Assembly (NCBI GenBank): GCA_029339195.1
Contig: JAPTJF010000064.1
Coordinates: 1-64,000, forward strand
Source of the DNA: Micractinium sp. NFX-FRZ
Taxonomy: Eukaryota; Chlorophyta; Trebouxiophyceae; Chlorellales; Chlorellaceae
Reading direction: 5' to 3'
DNA length: 64,000 nt
Each line of letters begins with the position of its first letter. Within the stretch, counting starts at the first letter, position 1. This document shows, piece by piece, positions 10,801 to 21,000 of the stretch. The translations under genes were made by a program, and so were the position numbers. The notes beneath the pieces were generated by a model. It saw only the letters and a program-made list of their open reading frames with translations, was not told where the DNA came from and ran no database searches.

Positions 10801-11341
10801 GGGCAGTAGCTGCGCATATGCTGCTGACATGCAGTCAGGTGGTTGAGCCAGGAAATGAGGCGCCCCGCCGGCAAGTGGGCCGAGGGGGGCAGGGGTTGCC
10901 GGGCAGCCAACCGCCGCCGCTCCGGCTGCATGCCTGCCACACGCCGCGGCGTGCGGCGGTGTCAACCCCTGCCCCCTGCCCAGCACGCACCTCCTTGGAG
11001 AAAATACGGAAATCCTCTGCGCTGAGGTGCGCCTTCTTGAACACAAACTGCCTCGTGGCGGTGGTGAAGTGGCCTGCAGGGCGGCAGCGGCGAGGGGCGG
11101 GAGTGGGGCTGCGGCAGCCGCGGCGGCAGCGGCAGACAGCAGCGCGGCAAGCTCGGGAGCGCATGGCAAGCAACGATTGCCTTCGGAACATTATTTGAGG
11201 GCGGGCGCAGCGTGTCGCTCACGCACCAGCGAGCTTCAGGCCTTCGGCAGGGTTCTGCGCAATGAGCTCGGGGCACGGCGGGCCCAGGACGACCTCTGCG
11301 ACAAAGTTTGGGTCATTTTGAAGCCGCTGTATCTCGCCCAT
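7487..11341 (-). CDS. LURP-one/tubby-fold family protein
   Basis: Eight exons: 11227-11341, 10991-11073, 10321-10438, 9662-9813, 9148-9222, 8792-8944, 7920-8033 and 7487-7564. All phases agree and the product is 295 aa. The product starts MGEIQRLQNDPNF and ends NQFFKK. The middle reads as a LURP-one/phospholipid-scramblase-like tubby barrel: FKKAHLSAEDFRIF, GKVFFSVGNKSRLSTQSI, then GELVAIAQKS and VVDVAAGVDWTAILACMMA, the last resembling the family's closing strand and hydrophobic helix. No signal peptide is seen. Plant LURP-one proteins include defence-linked members, but the molecular function is largely unknown and nothing here shows the role in this organism. Intron 7 starts with GC (CAG|GCGAGT). 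Most introns hold decayed partial copies of the neighbouring exon. The family call rests on motif recall, not a search. Confidence 0.7.
8099..8340 (-). repeat. Three decayed tandem copies of LURP-one exon 7
   Basis: The functional exon 7 begins at 8033 (minus). Upstream, in intron 6, three degenerate copies of its 3' splice site plus first 30-60 nt lie at about 8099-8136, 8174-8224 and 8285-8338, at roughly 100-bp spacing. Each keeps a ctgcag-type acceptor. The middle and outer copies keep recognisable versions of the exon words ggacgccttctccaac and tttgtggcggcccc. Confidence 0.8.
9046..9083 (-). repeat. Decayed partial copy of LURP-one exon 6
   Basis: On the minus strand this reads cctgcccagaacgccggggc, then gcagctggtggctgtgctca. 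It parallels the acceptor and start of exon 6 (8944 down), cctgtccagagcgccaaggg, then cgagctggtggccattgccc. It lies just upstream of that exon in intron 5. Confidence 0.7.
9872..9926 (-). repeat. Decayed partial copy of LURP-one exon 4
   Basis: The minus-strand sequence cctatcacggcatgccccca and following repeats the start of exon 4 (9813 down), gctaccacggcatgccctcc. It then keeps an altered version of the aagatccgcccc word. It sits upstream of exon 4 in intron 3. Confidence 0.75.
10501..10556 (-). repeat. Decayed partial copy of LURP-one exon 3
   Basis: The minus-strand sequence ctgcagggccagctgctgcg, then a catgccccaccaggctgga-like stretch, repeats the acceptor and start of exon 3 (10438 down), tgcaggggcagctgctgtgt and tcccaccacgcgggcaag. 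It lies in intron 2. Confidence 0.75.
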
Positions 11342-11950
11342 GGCGGAGCAAGAGCACCTTCCCGCAGATGCGCAATCTGAGACGGAGATCGAAAGCCCAG
11401 CGGTCTGCTGCTGACAACACACCACTCCAAGAGAAGGTAGAGCTTGCGCGGGCGCGCTCTCCCCTGCTCCCTTGGGGGCTTACAGACCCGATAGTACCTT
11501 GGAGGCGGTACAGCGGTCAATGCTGGGGGCAGGAGGTTGAATTGCCAGGGCCAGAGCAGGCATTTGCAGGCAATTCACCTGGTGCTGCTCTAGGTGAGCA
11601 AGATGGTATGCGACCTGGCAGGCACAGAAGCAGGCAGAGTGACGGCCGCCTGCAATGCGGTCGGGGTATCTTGCCGCCCCCGCCGTTGTCACGGCACGGG
11701 CTGCCGCCGCCTGCTGCTACGGCCGCCGCCCGCCGACACGCCTGCCCAGAATGCCGAAGTCTACGGAAGTCAGCAGTGCATACTTGCACAGTGTGGGATG
11801 CATAAGATGCATAAGCTGATAAGCTGAGCGCCTGGGGCACGGCATGCTGTGGCCGCAAAACGGGGCGGCACGGGACGGTAGCAAGAAGAGATGAAAGCAA
11901 AGCTGAGTAGAAAAGGTGCCGCAAGTGCACTGGAGGGGCCAAAGCTGCGC
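11342..11950. other. Intergenic: LURP-one 5' side / F-box/LRR 3' side
   Basis: About 600 bases between two minus-strand genes, with no supported exon. A TGTAA word on the minus strand at 11480-11484 could end the F-box/LRR transcript from 11951, about 470 nt past its stop. Confidence 0.5.
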
Positions 11951-13667
11951 TCATTCCAAGAAAGATCCATGCCCGGGCGGGATGTCCCGGCACGACATCA
12001 CCTCGCGAAAGAAAGAATGCTCAGTGGGGTGGCATGTGTGGTCGAGCAGCCGCAGCTGCAGCGCCGGGCGGCGGTGGTGCAGCGCCAGCAGCAGCCTCAG
12101 CATGTCACACGGGGGAGGGTCATTCACCTCGTCTCCCACGTCCAAAGGCGCATATGCCAGGCAGCGCAGGGGCGGGTGGGTGGCCGCAAACTCCCGGAAC
12201 GCGCGCCACCGAACAGGGTTGCTGCCGGCTTCGGGCGTGCAGGTTGAAAAGAGGTACTCCAGCCGCGGGGCCGCCCGCAGCACCTCCACCCCGGCCTCCA
12301 GCATGGGCCAGGGCAGGCCCAGCCAGCGGATGGAGCGCAGCCAGGGGCCGGGGGGCAGGGCAAGGTCATCGTCAGGAGCGACCTCAACGACCAGCCGCTC
12401 GAGGCGTGCCAGCTGGGCAAGGCAGGGCGGGATGGCCGGCATACCCCTCCCTCCGTCAAGCCACAGCGTTGTGAGGCCGGTCATGTGCTGCAGAGCAGCC
12501 TCGACAGGAGCAAACTGGGTGCAGTTGCGCACACACAGCGAGTGGCACTGGGTAACCGCCGAAAGGCTGGGCGGCAGCGGGTCGACAGCGTTGAGCGCTA
12601 AGCTCCGAAGCGCAGGCAGGCTGCTGAGCAGGCTGAAGCTGTCTGGTTCTTGGTGCATGGCTCCACCCAGCTCCAGGCTCGCTAGAGCGCTCAGCGATGC
12701 CAGCTGCAGGGGCGGGGGAGGAGGGCGGTGGGACGGGGCAATGGATGAAGCATTGCAATGTGAAATTGTCGGGAGGGGGAGGCTGGGCTTACACACGCCA
12801 ACTAAGAGGGCAGGGGGAGGCTGCGCCGTAGGCGCCAGAGCCCCCGGTGCGTGCGCCCAAGAAAGGAGCCCCCCAAGCATCACCCGCAAGGCTCGCCTGG
12901 TGGGGCAGCCGCCGGCTTCTGCCGTCCCACAGGCACAGCCGCGTGAGGTTGGGGGGCAGGGTGGCGCCTGGCGCCAGGTCAACAGGCGAGCCCACGAGGC
13001 GAGCATCCGTCAGCGCTGTCAGCCGGCTGAGTCCCGGCGGAAGAGCAAGGGTCGAGCCGTGCCTGCCCAGCTGTAGGCTCGTCAGCCGCGTCAGCCCAGG
13101 CAGCCAAGCAGTGCTGGCCAGCGGCGTGTCGTTGCTGACAGTCAAGGCCTCCAGGGCACCCGCTGCACCGCAAGCCACCAGGCAGCCCAGCACTGCCGCT
13201 GCAAGCTCCTCACGCTGGCTTGCATCCACACGCACAACCCACAAGTCCAGGGTGAGGTCCCGCACATGCGCTGCATGCGCCATGAGGAATGCCAGCAGGG
13301 AGTGGGCGCGGATGAGGGACGAGGGTCTGCCGGGGGAGGAGACGGTGAGGGTGTGCAGCAGCTGTGGGGCCAGGCACAGCTGACGCATGCGCCTGCTGAC
13401 CAGGACGACGCTGCGCAACCTGCGCCAAGGGCATGGGGTGGCCGGCGGGGTATGGCTGAGCGGCAGGGCGGGGCCAGGGGCGGGCCTGCCGCAGCAACCC
13501 ACAGTGGTCCCGGCAACACTGAAGGAGGACGGCGCGGCGCGCCACCCTGTCGCTCCCACTCACCGCTCCTGCTGGGGCAACAGCGCCAGGCAGCGGACCA
13601 GCAGCTCGTCCGGCAGGTCGGCGAGCATGCGGCTCGGCGCGATCGCAGCGCGGCGTTGCTGGGACAT
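11951..13667 (-). CDS. F-box/leucine-rich-repeat protein (third left-flank member)
   Basis: Exons 13564-13667, 12897-13419 and 11951-12703 give 459 aa. It starts MSQQRRAAIAPSRM; the F-box core is LPDELLVRCLALLPQQER, split by intron 1 as in the paralogues, with RLRSVVLVSRRMRQLCLAPQ opening exon 2. LRR-like units follow (LASLSALASLELGG and similar). The family block PGPWLRSIRWLGLPWPMLEA is in exon 3 and the C-terminus reads DIPPGHGSFLE. Intron 2 begins with GC (CACCAG|GCGAGC), as it does in the paralogue at 51817-53677 but not in the tandem pair, suggesting that these two form a subgroup. Presumed SCF substrate receptor by family; substrate unknown. Confidence 0.85.
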
Positions 13668-15018
13668 GCCGAGCGAGGAGATAGAGGAGATGGTGTTCAA
13701 ACAGGTGCTGGGCGCAGATGCTGAGGGAATGCTGAGCGCGCTTGGCTCCGTCACCGACGCCTGCAGCTGACGCCTGCAGCATCTGCGCATGTCATCGACC
13801 CCACCAGTCACCATCCCTTACCCTCGCCAAGCCACCCATCGCTGCGTCTGCCCTCCCGCCTTTGTGCTGAGCTGGAGTGAGCCCTGCCTGCCTGTCCCCA
13901 TGCCTGCCACGCCGCCGTGGCCTGTGCCGGTATGTGCCGTCCCAGTGTAGGCGGCCCACCAACACGCCGGTTGTGCCCCCTGTTCCTTTACAAACATTAC
14001 GTGCAGATATTGACTATTCTTCCAAATCAGCGAAAACATTTTTTGGCTATCTTTTTTCTACAGATTCTTTCTCTACCCTCAAAACATTAATCGCATGGCT
14101 TTTAGAGCAATACAGTACTGTGAATGCTTTGATGACAGCATGCCCTGCATGCAACCTTCAACAACAACCCGACTCGCAGCCATGCTCTGCAGCTGCCACT
14201 GCCAGGCAGCAGCTCCTCCCTATTCATGGATGGTTACACAAGCCAAGTGCCAGCGGCGGGGCTGGTGGACTGCCGCCCACGTGGGCAATGCCTCACAAGC
14301 TGGCTGGGCAAGGGCCGGGGGCAGGGTCAACGGTCAGCCTGGAGCACCTGAATGGATGAAAGCGAAGTACAGAAATCGTCTCCAGAATGAAAGGGGGGCG
14401 GGCAAGAAGAGGGGGAGGGATGTGGGGTTCGGTTTGGGTGTCCAGAAAGAGGAAAACTCTGATTGGAGGCAAGGGAGCGCGGCGCAATAAAATGAAAATT
14501 CGGGGCGGCAGCGGGGCGGCATATGCAGTAGCTGCCCGAACAAGGGCGGCTAGCGCCTTGGGTGCACGCAGGAGCGCCCCAGGGTGGGTTCATGGTGTTG
14601 GAATAAATCGGATCGGACACGGCTGCAAGCGTGCCTGCGGCCTGGCTCTGCGGCAGAGCCTCAGCCGCACGGCGGGGGCCAGGCATTCAAGGCAGGCAAG
14701 CGTGCACAAGGTTGAGGTGTCACTCGTTTCAAGGAACAGCAGCAAAGAAGAAACGGACTGCAGCATAAGACGTGGTCATGGGGTGGAAAGCGCCGAAGTT
14801 AGCAGGTGGGGTAGGAAGCGGCACATAAAAGAGGGCCAGCCAAGCCCAGCTGGCGTGCCCGCGCGCCATGCAAAGATAGCCAGCCAGGAGAGCCTGCCTG
14901 CCTCGGCAGGCCAGCCCAGCACCAGCGCCAGCCCAGCACCAGCAAGGAGCGGCCCGTGGGGGCCTGCCCAGCAGCAGCGCCAGCCCAGCGCCAGCCCAGC
15001 GCCGGCAAGGGGGCGGCC
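13668..15018. other. Intergenic region with AT-rich island
   Basis: About 1.35 kb between the F-box/LRR 5' end and the ABC1-kinase 3' end. Positions 13984-14150 are strikingly AT-rich for this genome, with runs such as acattttttggctatctttt. A plus-strand frame stays open there but shows no domain or splice support. Positions 14880-15010 are short tandem ccagcccagcgccag-like units directly after the kinase stop. Confidence 0.6.
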
Positions 15019-18000
15019 TTAGGAGGCCAGCACGCGGTCGGACCAGCCCAGCGCCAGCTGGCGTGCCAGCGTGGGCAGGTTCTGCACGCCCGACTGCACC
15101 ACGCGCGGCATGTCCACCTCGCCCTACAGGGGGCAGGGCAGGGGTGGGTGAGGTAAGGGCGGGTCAGGAGAGGGAAGGTCCAGGGCAGGCCGGGGATGGG
15201 CCAGTTCTCACCCACATTCGTGCGCAACGGCACGATCAAGCCACCACGAGTCTGCTGCAACATGCCTCACCTGCCGCAGGCGCAGCAGAGCACGCCAGCT
15301 CCTTCCCTGTGTGCACACGGAAGCGCCGCCCACTGCCCAGCTGACAACCTACATACTGCGCACTGGGCCTCACCTGCACCAGGCGCAGCAGGCGGGCCAG
15401 CTCCTCCACGTGCAGGCGGTCGTCCTCGGTGAACGCCCGCAGCAGCTGGCGGCGCAGCTCGTCGTCCAAGAGAACCACCTGAGGGAACAGAATGGGATGG
15501 AGGTGGAGGGCAGCAGGGCAGGGTGAGAGAGGTGAGGGGAGGTGAATGCACTCAGCAGCAGTAGCTGGCGGCACAGCTCGCTGCCCGGGAGCACGGCCTG
15601 AGGGGGTTGAGCGGGGGCCAGCAGGCGTGCGGCAATGTGTTGTGTGTTCAGGCAAAGGGACTGGCTGAATGGGGTTGGGGCAGGAGCACGGACAAGGGCG
15701 CCTCAAAGGACCCACCCTCGGCTCCTCCCTGCGCCCTCCCCTTTTTCTTTTGCTGCCGCCCGACGTGACGTCACCGAGGGCACCAGGCGGCCCCCCGAGC
15801 GCCCCCATCCACCGCCGCCCAAGACACTCCCTCCCTCCCATCCTCCCCCGGCTCACCCGCGCCCCGTCGCTGACGGTGGCAGACAGATCCAGCCCGCCGG
15901 CGGCCGCCCCGGTGCCCCCCGCCCCCTCCTTGGCCAGCCTCAGCAGGTTCTCCAGGCGGTCCCACTGGAAGCGGCCGCCCTGGAACAGCACCTGCGGCAG
16001 GCATTGGGGGTTGCAGTTGGATGCTGCAAGTGAGCGAGCGCACACATGAGACACCACGTGGACGATCACAGGGGCGGCGGCAGCCGCCACCGGCGCCGCA
16101 GGCCACGTGCAGCCCACCCCGCGTAAAACGCCTGGAGGAGGGTGGTGTGCGCAGCAGCACGGGGCCTTCACCAGCCAACAGGGTTCCGGGGCACACGAGT
16201 CGGAGCAACCAATCACAAGCAACACACACGCAGCGACATGTGACTGCACCCTCACAGTGCCCCCAACTGGAACAGGCGGGTGCGCAGCGGGCGGGCCCCT
16301 CCTCATCGGCCACCCCAGACACACTCCCACATACACACACACAGGCAGCATCACACATGCATACACTTAACACCAGTGCCCACCTGGAAGAGGCGGGTGC
16401 GCAGCGCGGGGTCTTCATCGGTCAGCAGGCGGCGCGCGATGTATGGGTAGGCGACCTCCAGGAAGTGGAAGGCGGGGTTGAGGGTGAGGCAGATGCCCTC
16501 CTGGGTGAGCAGCGACCTGCGGGCAGCGAGCGGTGTGCAATCAAATCAAACGCGTTGGTTAATCAGTACACGTGGAGCCAGCAGAGAGAGCTGTGTCATT
16601 GGCAACCAGAGAGGCACCGTGGACGGGGTGGATGACTGCAAGGAGCTGGCCGGCCGGATGAAGACATGTGTGTGTTGATCGGAGAGGCATGTGAGACACT
16701 GATGGTAGAAAGGCAGGCAGGGCGGGGGCGAGGGCAGGCCGGCTTGCCGGGTGGACCCAAGTGGGCACCCACTGGCGCCACTGCCTGCCATGCACTACTG
16801 CTGTCACTGCCCCACAACAGCACAACACACACAGCCTGCCGCCCGACTTGCGCACCGGATGACCAGGGAGTAGCGCTCCGGGATGCGGATGGGGTACTGG
16901 TAGACCAGCTCGTTGAACTTGGAGGTGACGGTGCTGCGGGCACCGCGTGGGGGGAGGCAGCACAGCATCACTGCGGTGAGCGATCATGCGGTAGAGGCGC
17001 GGCACGGGCCTTCAACCCACCCCAAACTTGCCTGTGTCGCGTCGGACAGCCAGGGACACCGCAACCGGTGCGCACCAACCCCTGGACTGGATGCCACCCA
17101 CGGTGCCACGCCTTGCACCCCCCGTTGCGTGTGTCCCCAGCCCTCACCGGAAGTTGAAGTCAGACAGGCTCTGCCCCATCGAGTCGGCCCAGATCTTTTC
17201 CAGGGCCGGCACCAGCGGCTCCACGTTGGTGCCTGCGGCAGCAGCAGCAGTAGCAGCAGGAGGAGGAGGAGTGTGAAGGGCCGGCACCAGGGGCTCCACG
17301 TTGGTGCCAGCAGCAGCAGCAGCAGGCAGCAGCAGCAGGAGTGGGAAGGGCAGGTGGATGATGAGCAAGGTGGGAAAACGGCGGGCGGTGGCATGGGCAA
17401 CATGCACATGCCATGACAAGGGTGCAACCCAAGCGACAGCAGGCAGCACCGCGCCGCCAGCCCAGCCCACCCTCGGCCAGGAAGCCGAACTCAATGACGT
17501 CGCCCACTGTGCCCGCACCCTTCCTGCCATATGCAGTGCAGTGCACATGCCACGACAAAACTGCCCATGCCATGACACTGTACACATAACCCACCCTTGG
17601 CCAGGAAGCCCAGCTTGATGAAATCTCCCGCCATGCCCGGGTAGTCCTTGTTCACCGCATGCACCACGGCATCAATCAGGATCTCCTTGTTGCCTGCAGG
17701 GACACGAGAGACAGTTGGAAATTCTGTTTACAGCTTGGAAAAGAGGAGAACTGTCTCGCGGGTGGGCGGGCAGGAGCGAGGGGGGAGGTTGGTGACGCGG
17801 GTGGCCCACTGAACCAACTATCCGTGGGTATTTGTGGATGGCATGAACTGAGGTGACGCTCATGCTGCTGCCTCTTGCCCGCGACCCCACACTTAATGCA
17901 TGCGCTGCTGGCCACGCGGCGCCCGCCCTGGCTCGGCCTCGCCACCCCTTCATCACCCCTGCAAACAGACCACCAAGGCAACCAAGGCGACCCAGCCAGC

Positions 18001-21000
18001 CACTCACGCTGGCTCAGCTCCGCCACGTTCCCAAAGTCGACGTACGCGATGCGGCCGTCGGCCAGTGCAAAGATGTTGCCTGCCAAGACAGCGGGGGGGG
18101 AGGGGGGTGAAATGCACTCAAGAGGCACGAGGCGGGCAGGGGCCAGCGGTTGGGCCCAAGGTCATGTGAGCAAAGAGATTCCGCCCGTGCCAGGCTTGCA
18201 CATCAGACGCAATCCACTGGCACCACACACCCGGCCACGCAAACAGCCAAGCGTGACCGCCGCACACCCGGGTGCACACACCCAGCCATGAGCGCGGCAC
18301 ATGGTGGGCAGCCAGGCACCCACCCAGCCATGCGTGCGGCACACAACAAACAAACACTGGCACCCACCTGGGTGCACAGACACCCAAGCACGACCGACCG
18401 CAGCACACAGCACACAACAAACACGCAGCGGGCACCCACCTGGGTGCACAGACACCAGGGCACGACTGACCACAGCGCACAGCACACAGCACAAGATACA
18501 CACAGGCAGGCACCCGCCTGGGTGCACAGACACCAGAGCACGACTGACCACAGCGCACAGCACACAGCACACAACAAGAGCAGGCACCCACCTGGGTGCA
18601 CAGACACCAGAGCACGACTGACCACAGCGCACAGCGCACAGCACACAGCACACAACAAGAGCAGGCACCCACCCACCTGGGTGTGGGTCCCCGTGGAACA
18701 GGCCAAACTCGAGGAGCTGGCGCAGGCCGGAGACGACTCCGGTGCAGATGAAGTCCTCCAGGTCGATGCCGCTGGCCTTGATGCCCTCCACGTCGGTGCA
18801 GCTGCGCAGGCAGGAAGGGTGGGGCGACAATGATACGTGTGGGAAGGGAGCGGGTGGCGGATGAAGTGGGGTACCGTGCCACATGGTGATCAGTCCAACC
18901 AAGAGGCGCTCGGTTTGTCTCCCTCTCAACACCCTTGAAGGCCGCACCGGATGCCGCCGCTCCCGTTCCCAGCAAGCCCAGCATCTGCCAGCAAGCCCAG
19001 CATCCCACATCCCGCTCCCGTTCCCTTTCCGTCACCCGTGGCCCTCACCGTACGCCGTCGATCCACTCCAGCCAAGCCCAGCATCCCACATCCCGCTCCC
19101 TTTCCCCTTGAACCCCCCCCCCCCGGGCCTCACCGAATGCCGTCGATCCACTCCATGACGAGCACCTTTGGGCCACTGAGGTCGCGGCGCACCCAGGGGA
19201 TCTTCACCAGCGGGTCGCCCTCAAAGTTGGCGTAGAAGTCCTGCAAAATTGGGATAGCACAGCACAGCATGAAGGGCCGGAAAGGCAGCAAGTGGTGGGC
19301 AAGCTTCACCAGCGGGTGCCCCTCAAAGTTGGCGGAAAATTTCTGCAAGGTAAAGAAGCACAGTTGAGAGGAAGCAAATGGTCTGCGACAATGGGTGGGC
19401 GGTGCGTGGCCGGAGCCCTCCCACCTCCTGCCCCCACCCTCCCACCTGCCCATCAAAAGATCCCTCTCAGAGTGTGTCTTCGTGGTAGCCAAGATACTGC
19501 CCCCACCCACACTCCTCACCAGTATGTTGCGCGCCTCCTGCACATAGTCCAGCTCCTCCAGCAGCTTCTCACCAAACTCGTCCACAATCAGCTCAGCGTT
19601 GCACCCCAGGCGGCGCAGCGACCTGGGGGGCAGGGGAGCACAGGCACGAGGAGGTGAGGCGTGGGGGAAGCTGGGCGAGGGCAGTGGGAGCCTACTTGTG
19701 GGTGTTGGGGTGAGCACCCACAGGTGGGACAGACAGAGATGGCTGGACGCCAGCGCGTGCGCCGCTGCCCAACCAGCTGCTGCCGTCTGCACCCACACAG
19801 CCAGCCGCAAGCGGACCCCGGCACCCGCCCACCAGCCTTCACGCCTGCCCACCCAGCCGGCGCTCACCATGCATTGACAAATGTGCCCAGTGTCCTGAAG
19901 ATGAAGATGTCCCGGAAGATGAGGGGCTCCACGCCCGGCCGCTGGACCTGCAAGGGGTTGGAAGGCCATACAACAAAGGAGGCAGGTGTGAAGGAGCCAG
20001 GTGGAGAGGCAGGGAGGGAATGAAGATGAGGGGCGCAAGATGGCCAGGGCTCCACGCCCGGCCAGGGGACCGGCGGCAGAGCCGGGCAGGAGGGTGGGGA
20101 GGGGTGTTTGAGAGGGCTGTTTGAGAGGGGAGAGAGCGTGGTTTGATGGTGAGCAAGGGCAGTGAGGCAGAAGGAGGGCAGGGAGGCTGGGAGGCAGGGA
20201 TGAGTGCTGGTCTTGCCTTCACACCTGCCTGAGCTGCCGCACTCTGCTCCTGCCGAACATGCCCCTTGACTCCCTGCCTCCCGCCCGTGCTCCCAGTGTC
20301 CCGTGTCCCGCAGCACCGCCCCCCACACCATGCCCCGCCCCCCTTCCTCCCCCTGTCAACACACCACCTGCTGCTCCACCCGCCCCCTCACCTTGACCGC
20401 CACATCCTGCCCCGTCTCCCGCAGCACAGCCTTGTAGACCTGCCCCAGAGAGGCGGCGGCAATGGGCCGCTCGCTGATGCTGCTGAACACCTCGCCCAGC
20501 GGCCGCCCCAGGCTGGCCTCAATGATGGCAAAGGCCTGCAGGGGGGAGGGTAACAACGGGGGGGAGGGGCACCAAACAGGTGAACCATTGTGGCAGCAAG
20601 ACAGAACAGAGGATAATGTGTGATTGGTGGGGCTGAGCGGGGGCTCTGAACGGCCGGCTGCCCCATTCCGCCCGCCCCTGCCGGCACGCTGCCGCTCCCC
20701 GCTGCCCTCCTTGTACTTCACGTGCCCCTGCTCATCAGCGGCGCGTGGCACATTCCCCTGCAGCACGCCCACCGCTGCTCCCTTTCCCCGGCAACAACAT
20801 CCCCCCACACCATCAAACACTTGGAACGCGCCTGCTCGTCGGGGAAGGGCGGCACGTCGTCCTGCAGCACGCACAGCTCGTTCATGTAGTCCTCACGCAT
20901 GATGTCGGGACGGTTGGCCAGCACCTGCGCAGGCAGGGGATGGGGAGGACACGCACGGCGAGCGGGTGTGTAGTTGCAACGGATGCTGGTTGGCTGGTTG

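Noticed and set aside
13877..14359. Plus-strand open frame across the AT-rich island
   Set aside because: No homologue or splice partner is recognised and base composition is anomalous. Reported as an AT-rich island rather than a gene.
17160..17594. Possible extra ABC1-kinase exon reading GTVGDVIEFGFLAEGG
   Set aside because: It duplicates the end of exon 12, and including it would repeat that part of the domain. Exon 12 joins exon 13 directly in phase.
18245..18690. Regularly spaced repeats, CRISPR-like at first glance
   Set aside because: Units are contiguous and imperfect, the 'spacers' are themselves repeated, and the array lies in an intron of a eukaryotic gene. It is a minisatellite.
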